The notes under the pieces are model-generated. The model made no database searches and had not been told where the DNA came from. It saw only the letters and a list, made by a program, of their open reading frames with translations. This document shows, piece by piece, positions 1 to 5,444 of a stretch of 6,392 nucleotides of DNA; position 1 is the first letter of the stretch; every line of letters begins with the position of its first letter. The position numbers and the translations under genes are program-made. Origin of the DNA: Crocinitomicaceae bacterium (GTDB lineage: Bacteria > Bacteroidota > Bacteroidia > Flavobacteriales_D > Crocinitomicaceae); the NCBI GenBank assembly GCA_015662935.1, contig DQTF01000105.1, forward strand, positions 1 to 6,392, given 5' to 3'.

Positions 1-309
1 ATTTATCCATTTTTTCTTTGAATAAGCATGATGATTAGCGTCATGCATAACTGAAAATCCTGTTCCAGCCATTCCTAGACCCATTAGTACCCACATTAGA
101 ATAACCAGCCATGAAGACTCAACTACTGTTAACATCAATATAAAAGGCACTAAATATAATGACACCATAAATATGGTTTTTATCACCATTGCAGCGTTTG
201 CATATTTAGATATGTTATTGTCCTTAAAGTAGGAATTAACACGTTTTCTAAGCTCCTTATAAAAGTCTGCCTTATCGTTTTTTGTAAATTTTACTTCTTC
301 TAAAATCAT
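1..309 (-). CDS. Fatty acid desaturase (acyl-CoA / linoleoyl-CoA desaturase type), N-terminal part, cut by window edge
   Basis: Membrane-bound di-iron desaturase that would insert a double bond into acyl chains of lipids or acyl-CoA; only the first 103 codons are in the window and the frame is open to base 1. The ATG at 309-307 opens a hydrophilic N-terminus (MILEEVKFTKNDK), typical of Bacteroidota desaturases. Two hydrophobic stretches follow, about residues 41-63 and 67-88. The first histidine box, H89-D-A-N-H93-H94, comes next and supplies iron ligands in this family. The second and third boxes, needed for activity, lie outside. Many relatives have HDANHG here, so the second of the two adjacent histidines is a small variation. 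The start is supported by a TAnnTTTG promoter box 22 nt upstream and an A/T-rich leader without a Shine-Dalgarno sequence. The gene is transcribed divergently from ispG. Family assignment is fairly firm; substrate and regiospecificity cannot be told. Confidence 0.87.
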   Translation of the reverse strand, partial: MILEEVKFTKNDKADFYKELRKRVNSYFKDNNISKYANAAMVIKTIFMVSLYLVPFILMLTVVESSWLVILMWVLMGLGMAGTGFSVMHDANHHAYSKKKWIN

Positions 310-331
310 CTGTTTTAGTTTTAATTAAATG

Positions 332-339
332 CAAAGGTA
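332..339 (-). promoter_or_regulatory. Bacteroidota-type -7 promoter box of the desaturase gene
   Basis: The minus strand reads TACCTTTG, a full match to the TAnnTTTG box used by the Bacteroidota primary sigma factor. It ends 22 nt before the desaturase ATG, implying a short leader of roughly 15-18 nt. I see no clean TTG (-33) at the usual 17-23 nt spacing, so the call rests on the box and its position. Confidence 0.6.
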
Positions 340-437
340 AGTCTATTCATCGAAAGAAAAACTGATAAATGTTAATATTTGCCTACACTCTTCCATTCTT
401 AACCTCTAATCTACACTATTTTCCTCCTTATTATCGT

Positions 438-445
438 TACTTTTG
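438..445 (+). promoter_or_regulatory. Bacteroidota-type -7 promoter box of ispG
   Basis: TACTTTTG fully matches TAnnTTTG and ends 24 nt before the ATG at 470, almost the same geometry as for the desaturase and mnmG. The box contains the TTG at 443-445, which could be taken as an upstream start of ispG. A promoter here argues that this TTG is not translated. No good TTG -33 element is visible upstream. A weaker near-match, AATATTTG, lies at 374-381. Confidence 0.6.
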
Positions 446-469
446 TTGAGTATTTTAGCACACCTATCA

Positions 470-2401
470 ATGGATAAAAAAACAGTTTCAACTACTTATT
501 GCCAGAATTACTTTAAACGAAGTCGTTTTAAAACTAGAGCAATAAACATCGGAAATGTCGTTATTGGCGGCAATAATTCTATTGCTATTCAATCAATGAC
601 TACTGTTGACACGATGGATACGCAAGGTTCTATTGATGAGAGTATTCGTATGATAGATGCTGGCTGTGAGATTGTTCGATTAACCGCTCCTAGTAAAAAA
701 GATGCTGAGAATTTAAGAAATATTAAAAATGGATTAATTAAACTTGGTTATCACACACCTTTAGTTGCAGACATTCACTTTACACCTAATGCTGCGGAAG
801 TTGCTGCGGGAATTGTCGCAAAGGTTCGGGTGAATCCAGGAAATTACGCGGACAAGAAAAAATTTGAAGAACACAACTACACCGATGATTCCTATTCTGA
901 AGAATTAGAAAGAATTGAGAAAAAATTTACGCCGCTCGTTCTTTTATGTAAGCAAAATAAAGTTGCCATGAGAATTGGAACGAATCACGGCTCTCTTTCT
1001 GATAGAATTTTAAGTCGTTTTGGAGACACCCCTGAAGGAATGGTTGAGTCTGCAATGGAGTTCTTAAGAATTTGCATTAAACACAACTACCATTCTATTG
1101 CTCTTTCTATGAAAGCTAGCAACACTTTAGTCATGGTTGAAGCTTATCGATTATTGGTGGCAACGATGAAAGAAAATGGGATGAATTACCCCTTGCACCT
1201 TGGGGTGACAGAAGCGGGAGATGGTGAAGATGGAAGAATAAAATCTGCGGTGGGAATCGGAGCATTGCTTGAAGATGGAATTGGAGACACCATTCGCGTT
1301 TCATTGACTGAAAAACCAGAAGCAGAAATGCCTGTTGCAGAAAAGTTGTTGGCAAAATTTGATGTTTCCAACTTAAATGAATTTGAAATAGATGATTCAG
1401 AAATAGAATTACCTTATGATCCTTTTCATTATTCCAGAAGAGAAACAACAGATGTACTTAACATTGGTGACCATCATGTTCCTGTTGTTTTTGCAGATTT
1501 AAGCTCGGTTGAGAATATAAAACCATCACATTTCTTTGGTTTTGGACTAAATTATTCTGTAAATCTTGATAAATGGAACCTTAGCGATGCTGCTGCGGAT
1601 TATGTTTTTATTGGAGAACAAAAAATCAATTTTGAATTACCCGGAACAATTAGAATTGTTTGTTCTTATGAGAATTGGAAAGAGAATTATGTCAATAAAA
1701 AAGGGTTTTTTCCTCTTGTTGCTAAAGACGACATGACTGAATTAACGAACGACCAATTGTTTTTCGTGAAACATTCAGCGGAGGATTTAAACGTTGCTTT
1801 TTTAGAAAATTATCCAACTGGGGTTGTGATTTTAGAAAGTGATTTCACCAATAAGACACAATTGTATCGAGCGTTTTCTGCAGCATTGGCCAATCATTCT
1901 ATTAAAAACCCTGTTATTCTTTCAGATTCTCCGAAAACAGAAGATGGAGAAACTTTTCAATTGTGGTCGTCTTCCAATTTAGGTTCTCTTTTCATCGATG
2001 GTTTTGGAGATGGAATTTGGTTAAAGGGAGGTTTTCCTGCTCAATTAATCAACTCTACTTCTTTTGGAATTCTACAAGCAACCCGTAGAAGAATTTCTAA
2101 AACAGAATATATCAGCTGTCCATCTTGCGGAAGAACATTATTTGATTTGCAAGAAACAACCGCAAAAATTAGAGCGAAAACATCTCATTTAAAAGGTTTA
2201 AAAATTGGAATTATGGGATGTATTGTAAATGGTCCTGGAGAAATGGCAGATGCAGATTATGGATACGTTGGAACAGGCGTTGGAAAAATTCATTTGTACA
2301 AAGAACAAAATGTCGTTCGTAAAAACGTTCCCGAAGCAGAAGCAGTTGATGCACTAATTGAGTTGATTCGAGAAAATGGAGATTGGGTGGATAGGAAATG
2401 A
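470..2401 (+). CDS. ispG: 4-hydroxy-3-methylbut-2-enyl diphosphate synthase (long, three-domain form)
   Basis: Cytosolic [4Fe-4S] enzyme of the MEP isoprenoid pathway that reduces and ring-opens methylerythritol cyclodiphosphate to HMBPP. The 643-residue product has an N-terminal TIM barrel (about 12-295, with the GVTEAG segment), an inserted domain (about 296-545) and a C-terminal iron-sulfur domain. Cluster ligands are C550 and C553 (CPSCGR) and C584 (GCIVNGPGE), with E591 seven residues after the last Cys, as in E. coli C305/E312. E. coli IspG is about 370 residues; the long form is known in Bacteroidota, Chlamydiae and plants, so the insert is not a fusion artefact. I chose ATG 470 over an in-frame TTG at 443 because that TTG lies inside the likely -7 box. 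The gene stands alone, divergent from the desaturase and convergent with mnmG. Confidence 0.97.
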   Translation: MDKKTVSTTYCQNYFKRSRFKTRAINIGNVVIGGNNSIAIQSMTTVDTMDTQGSIDESIRMIDAGCEIVRLTAPSKKDAENLRNIKNGLIKLGYHTPLVADIHFTPNAAEVAAGIVAKVRVNPGNYADKKKFEEHNYTDDSYSEELERIEKKFTPLVLLCKQNKVAMRIGTNHGSLSDRILSRFGDTPEGMVESAMEFLRICIKHNYHSIALSMKASNTLVMVEAYRLLVATMKENGMNYPLHLGVTEAGDGEDGRIKSAVGIGALLEDGIGDTIRVSLTEKPEAEMPVAEKLLAKFDVSNLNEFEIDDSEIELPYDPFHYSRRETTDVLNIGDHHVPVVFADLSSVENIKPSHFFGFGLNYSVNLDKWNLSDAAADYVFIGEQKINFELPGTIRIVCSYENWKENYVNKKGFFPLVAKDDMTELTNDQLFFVKHSAEDLNVAFLENYPTGVVILESDFTNKTQLYRAFSAALANHSIKNPVILSDSPKTEDGETFQLWSSSNLGSLFIDGFGDGIWLKGGFPAQLINSTSFGILQATRRRISKTEYISCPSCGRTLFDLQETTAKIRAKTSHLKGLKIGIMGCIVNGPGEMADADYGYVGTGVGKIHLYKEQNVVRKNVPEAEAVDALIELIRENGDWVDRK

Positions 2402-2412
2402 AGAATTAAAGA

Positions 2413-2474
2413 GTGAAAATAATTTTCGCCCTGAATACGACTTTTGTCCATAAAATTATTTTTACAGTTTTTTT
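2413..2474 (+). terminator. Probable intrinsic terminator of ispG
   Basis: Arms 2413-2426 and 2452-2465 pair over 14 bp, with one G-U at 2415/2463 and no other mismatch. The 25-nt loop contains a minor GAC-TTTT-GTC inner hairpin (2439-2448). After two bases comes a run of seven T (2468-2474). The structure starts 11 nt after the ispG stop and has the stem-then-U-tract order of an intrinsic terminator on the plus strand. The stem is AT-rich and the loop long, so it may be weak or processed. It could also slow minus-strand transcription coming from mnmG. Confidence 0.72.
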
Positions 2475-2665
2475 CCTCCAAAAGAGAATATCGTGATATA
2501 AAAATCGCATATATTTGATTATCAACTATTTACCTCTTGAAAAGAAGTGTTCTTTCTATTGCATTTTCTCGCAACAGCATTATACATCCAACCTAACAAG
2601 AAGAGAAGCGCTCTTAAATCGACTAAAAATGCGTTTCATAGATGGTTAAGTATGTTTTTTTGAAG
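2475..2665. other. Convergent intergenic remainder between ispG and mnmG, no gene seen
   Basis: AT-rich stretch with only very short frames on either strand and no RNA gene I can recognise. It holds small inverted repeats: AAAGAA/TTCTTT with a GTG loop (2541-2555), AAGAG/CTCTT with a 5-nt loop (2601-2615) and ATATC/GATAT (2488-2499). None is followed by a convincing T-tract on the minus strand, so I do not assign the mnmG terminator to any of them. Confidence 0.5.
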
Positions 2666-2683
2666 TTATCTTCCTAAAAAAAC
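2654..2683 (-). repeat. Inverted repeat enclosing the mnmG stop codon
   Basis: Arms 2654-2665 and 2670-2683 pair as G-T7-GAAG against CTTC-(CT bulge)-A7-C, with a four-base loop (2666-2669) that contains the mnmG stop codon. In the mRNA the U-run is on the 5' side of the hairpin and the A-run on the 3' side, the reverse of an intrinsic terminator. It may be a 3'-end RNA structure, or only a by-product of the Val-Phe-Leu-Gly-Arg codons and an A-rich tail. Confidence 0.4.
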
Positions 2684-4540
2684 CAATAAGACAGAAATAT
2701 CGCTCGGAGAAATTCCACTTACGCGAGAAGCTTGTCCAATTGTGACGGGTTGTAATTTTGATAATTTCTCTTTTGCCTCTGCACTTAGACTTGCCAATTT
2801 TCCATATTCCATATCTGCAGGAATTTTCACATTTTCCAAACGGTTCATTTTTTTAGCAACATCTTCCTCTCGGTTAATATAGCCATCGTACTTTAGCTGA
2901 ATTTCGGTTTGAGAAACAATATCCTCGTGTTCTTTAGAGAGTTCTTCAGCAATAGTTTTTACCTTGTCACTCATTGCTAGAATATCTTCTATATCAATTC
3001 TTGGTCGAGTTATTAAAGAATTTAATTTCACTTGTTGCTTAATAGGAGAACTTTCTTTCGCTATTAATATTGGATTAGCAACAGCAGGAGCAACCCCCTC
3101 TTTCAGTAGTGCCTTCTTTAATGTATTCGTCCCTTTTAATTTCGTTTCTACTTTTCTTAAGGCATCATCATTTGTTAAACCGATAGCATGACCAATTGGT
3201 GTAAGTCTTAAATCAGCATTATCTTGACGTAACAAAATTCTATATTCTGCTCGGCTCGTAAACATACGATACGGTTCTTTTGTTCCCTTAGTAATAAGGT
3301 CATCAATCAACACTCCAATATAAGCTTCGCTACGGGTAAGAATAAATGCTTCTTGTTCTTGCACTTTTCTGTGCGCATTAATTCCCGCCATTAATCCTTG
3401 ACAAGCTGCTTCTTCGTAGCCTGTTGTTCCATTAATTTGCCCTGCAAAAAACAAACCGTCCACTAGTTTCGTTTCGAGTGTATGCTTCAATTGTGTGGGA
3501 GGAAAATAATCGTATTCAATGGCATAACCAGGACGGAACATCTTCGCTTTTTCAAAACCAGGAATAGAACGCATGGCTTTCATTTGAACTTCTTCTGGCA
3601 ACGATGTACTGAATCCATTCACATATATTTCTACCGTCTTCCAACCTTCTGGCTCAACGAATATTTGATGTCTATCTCTATCCGCGAAACGGTTAATTTT
3701 ATCTTCAATACTTGGGCAATATCTTGGTCCTGCACTTTTAATTGCCCCATTAAACATTGGTGAACGATCAAAGCCTTCTTTTAAAAGCTCGTGTGTTTCG
3801 GGGTTTGTATAAGTTATGTGGCAGGCGTGTTGTTTTGCTAGTGGTTTTGTGGTATCAGAATAACTAAACTTAGAAGGATTTTCATCTCCTTCTTGAATTT
3901 CCATTTTAGAATAATCCAGCGAACGACCATCCACTCTTGGCGGTGTTCCTGTTTTCATTCTACCTGTTTCAAAACCCAATTCAACTAAATTTTCTGTGAT
4001 TCCAGTCGCTGCTCTTTCTCCTGCTCGACCTCCTCCAAATTGTTTTTCTCCCAAATGAATTGTTCCATTTAAGAATGTTCCATTGGTTAAAATAACCGTT
4101 TTTGATTTCACTTCAACACCAATTGCGGTTTTTACTCCTGCAATTTTTCCCTCTTCAATTAAGAGTCCCGTACACATGTCTTGCCAAAAGTCAACCCCTG
4201 TATTTCGTTCAAGCATTAACCTCCATTCTTCCGCAAAAAGCATTCTGTCATTTTGCGTTCTTGGCGACCACATAGCTGGACCTTTAGATTTATTCAACAT
4301 GCGAAACTGTATTGCGCTCAGGTCACTTATGATTCCCGAACCACCACCGAGCGCATCTATTTCACGAACAATTTGTCCTTTTGCGACACCTCCCATAGCT
4401 GGGTTGCAGCTCATCTGCGCAATGGTGTTCATGTTCATTGTTATCAACAGCACTGAACTCCCTAGTTTTGCGGCAGCATTAGCAGCCTCGCAACCAGCAT
4501 GTCCAGCACCAACAACTATTACATCGTATTTTTCAAGCAT
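2666..4540 (-). CDS. mnmG: tRNA uridine-5-carboxymethylaminomethyl(34) synthesis enzyme MnmG (GidA)
   Basis: FAD-dependent subunit that works with the GTPase MnmE to place the (carboxymethyl)aminomethyl group on C5 of wobble uridine 34 in certain tRNAs. The protein has 624 residues (E. coli 629). The N-terminal Rossmann motif is G11-A-G13-H-A-G16. The conserved SCNPAxGGxAKG segment includes C45 (E. coli C47), and the RYCPSIEDK segment includes C275 (E. coli C277). The C-terminal half has a YDGYINRE motif and ends in the usual ASRVSGISPSDIS-LL tail. The ATG at 4540 directly precedes the FAD motif. The leader is A/T-rich without a Shine-Dalgarno sequence. A TACTTTTG box 21 nt upstream suggests its own promoter, although the gene lies only 44 nt after ybeY and could also be read through. 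A parS site occupies the leader 7 nt before the ATG. Confidence 0.98.
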   Translation of the reverse strand: MLEKYDVIVVGAGHAGCEAANAAAKLGSSVLLITMNMNTIAQMSCNPAMGGVAKGQIVREIDALGGGSGIISDLSAIQFRMLNKSKGPAMWSPRTQNDRMLFAEEWRLMLERNTGVDFWQDMCTGLLIEEGKIAGVKTAIGVEVKSKTVILTNGTFLNGTIHLGEKQFGGGRAGERAATGITENLVELGFETGRMKTGTPPRVDGRSLDYSKMEIQEGDENPSKFSYSDTTKPLAKQHACHITYTNPETHELLKEGFDRSPMFNGAIKSAGPRYCPSIEDKINRFADRDRHQIFVEPEGWKTVEIYVNGFSTSLPEEVQMKAMRSIPGFEKAKMFRPGYAIEYDYFPPTQLKHTLETKLVDGLFFAGQINGTTGYEEAACQGLMAGINAHRKVQEQEAFILTRSEAYIGVLIDDLITKGTKEPYRMFTSRAEYRILLRQDNADLRLTPIGHAIGLTNDDALRKVETKLKGTNTLKKALLKEGVAPAVANPILIAKESSPIKQQVKLNSLITRPRIDIEDILAMSDKVKTIAEELSKEHEDIVSQTEIQLKYDGYINREEDVAKKMNRLENVKIPADMEYGKLASLSAEAKEKLSKLQPVTIGQASRVSGISPSDISVLLVFLGR

Positions 4541-4547
4541 AAATTAA

Positions 4548-4563
4548 TGTTTCACGTGGAACA
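4548..4563 (-). promoter_or_regulatory. parS site 1 (ParB-binding), in the mnmG leader
   Basis: The minus strand reads TGTTCCACGTGAAACA, which fits the B. subtilis Spo0J/ParB consensus TGTTNCACGTGAAACA at every fixed position. ParB loads and spreads from such sites to segregate replicated origins and recruit SMC. This copy is non-coding, in the ybeY-mnmG gap. Its right end overlaps the mnmG -7 box by two bases, so the predicted mnmG transcription start falls inside it. Confidence 0.87.
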
Positions 4564-4569
4564 AAAGTA
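4562..4569 (-). promoter_or_regulatory. Bacteroidota-type -7 promoter box of mnmG
   Basis: The minus strand reads TACTTTTG, the same octamer as at ispG, ending 21 nt before the mnmG ATG. It shares bases 4562-4563 with parS site 1. No clear TTG -33 is present at the normal spacing. If used, mnmG would have a leader of about 15 nt. Confidence 0.58.
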
Positions 4570-4584
4570 CAAAGAGCAAACTGT

Positions 4585-5010
4585 TTAATCGATTGTTTCA
4601 CGTGGAACAATCAATAAATATTTATCTTCTAATTGACGCATCAAAGCGGCCTCTGAAGCAGACTTGTCGGCATACCCTAAAAGATGAAGCGTCCCGTGAA
4701 CAATCACCCTATAAAGTTCTTTCAAAAATTCAACCGAATTGGTTTTAGCGTTCTCCCTAACTCTATCAATAGAGATAAAAAGATCTCCCGACACAACCTC
4801 GTCTGTATAATCAAAAGTGATAATATCAGTGTAGTAATCATGATTTAAGTGCTTTTTATTTATTTGCAACAAATAGTCATCCGAGCAAAAAATGAGGTTA
4901 AGATTTCCTAGTTCTTGTCTCTCTTCTTCACAAACAACAAAAAGCCATGAAACAAAAAATTCCGGATTTAAATCCAGAACTTCAATTTCTTCGAAATGAA
5001 TATCAATCAT
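4585..5010 (-). CDS. ybeY: Endoribonuclease / rRNA maturation factor YbeY, with altered metal site
   Basis: UPF0054-family metalloprotein involved in 16S rRNA 3'-end maturation and ribosome quality control. The 141-residue protein shows the family core H105-G-T-L-H109-L-L-G-Y113, an upstream TDIITFDY strand (61-68; TDVLSF in many relatives) and GDLFIS (75-80). Two positions depart from the proteobacterial pattern. The third zinc-ligand His of HGxLHLxGYDH is replaced by D115 (sequence YADK). The conserved Arg before the TD motif (E. coli R59) aligns with L55. I recall both changes from other Bacteroidota homologues, so they look like lineage features and not damage. The ATG overlaps the stop of the upstream ATPase gene by one base (TAATG), suggesting coupled translation. 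Its last codons (I134-T139) contain parS site 2. Confidence 0.95.
   Translation of the reverse strand: MIDIHFEEIEVLDLNPEFFVSWLFVVCEEERQELGNLNLIFCSDDYLLQINKKHLNHDYYTDIITFDYTDEVVSGDLFISIDRVRENAKTNSVEFLKELYRVIVHGTLHLLGYADKSASEAALMRQLEDKYLLIVPRETID
4594..4609 (-). promoter_or_regulatory. parS site 2 (ParB-binding), inside the 3' end of ybeY
   Basis: Base-for-base identical to site 1 and in the same orientation, 46 bp away. It is embedded in a 22-bp near-perfect palindrome (4591-4612) with one mismatched pair. It covers the YbeY codons from the last base of I134 through T139 (V-P-R-E-T), leaving only I140, D141 and the stop beyond it. Confidence 0.85.
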
Positions 5011-5426
5011 TATTTCTTACTAAAGTAAATATTAACATTGCGTCCATCATCTATAAATTCAACCTCTTCTGCAAGTGACCTCATTAAAAATATTCCCCTG
5101 CCGTCTTCTTTCTCTATGTTTTCTGGCGCTGTTGGATCAGGTAAATTATTAAAATCAAATCCTGATCCATAATCTTTTACCGAAAAACAAAAGTCTGTTT
5201 CTTTATCACCGACAAATAAATCTACATTTAACTCTTTGTTTTGTTTGTTTCCATGAAGGATAGCATTGTTGACCGCTTCCGTTACAGCGATTAAAACATT
5301 ACCATAATAATCTTCGTTTACAGATAGCTTATCGCAAACATTATCTATTAATGATTCAACTTTATATACTGATCCGAAATCTGATGGGATAGATAAACTA
5401 TCAATTTGAATAAATCCTTCTTTCAT
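5010..5426 (-). CDS. RsbW/SpoIIAB-like ATP-binding protein (anti-sigma factor / serine kinase family)
   Basis: Small soluble protein of 138 residues made almost entirely of one GHKL (HATPase_c) domain. The N box is at residues 46-60, with E50 and N53/N54 (TEAVNNAILHGN). The G1 box is D85-Y-G87-S-G89, and the G2 box is G109-R-G111-I followed by LMRSL. In RsbW-type proteins the N-box Glu assists phosphotransfer to a Ser/Thr of an anti-sigma-factor antagonist, and the protein also binds a sigma factor. Length and layout fit that group better than a sensor kinase, because no phosphorylatable His or sensor domain is present. No STAS-domain partner or sigma factor is in view, so the target is unknown. 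It lies 18 nt after the DUF4175-like gene with no promoter box between, and overlaps ybeY by one base, so all three are probably one operon. Confidence 0.9.
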   Translation of the reverse strand: MKEGFIQIDSLSIPSDFGSVYKVESLIDNVCDKLSVNEDYYGNVLIAVTEAVNNAILHGNKQNKELNVDLFVGDKETDFCFSVKDYGSGFDFNNLPDPTAPENIEKEDGRGIFLMRSLAEEVEFIDDGRNVNIYFSKK

Positions 5427-5444
5427 AAATGTAAAATATTATAT

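Noticed and set aside
3..11. DnaA-box-like TTATCCATT at the left edge
   Set aside because: It differs from TTATCCACA at two of nine positions, is a single copy and lies in desaturase codons, so it does not support an origin inside this window.
1131..1448. Minus-strand open frames of 105 and 61 codons inside ispG
   Set aside because: They are antisense to conserved IspG sequence, have compositions unlike real proteins here (His/Leu/Phe or Ser/Pro rich) and lack promoter context.
2290..2481. 63-codon minus-strand frame over the ispG 3' end and terminator
   Set aside because: Most of it is antisense to the conserved IspG C-terminus, and the rest crosses the predicted terminator stem.
2520..2640. 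Tiny minus-strand frames of 19 and 21 codons downstream of mnmG (MKRIFSRFK... and MYNAVARK...)
   Set aside because: They are too short to judge, with no promoter box or conserved motif that I recognise, and are expected by chance in this gap.
2964..3763. Plus-strand frames of 75 and 93 codons inside mnmG
   Set aside because: They are shadows of the MnmG coding sequence with no motif or upstream signal.
4083..4547. 154-codon open frame on the plus strand opposite the 5' part of mnmG
   Set aside because: It is fully antisense to strongly conserved MnmG codons and its translation has no recognisable domain. Its length is explained by the codon pattern of the opposite strand.
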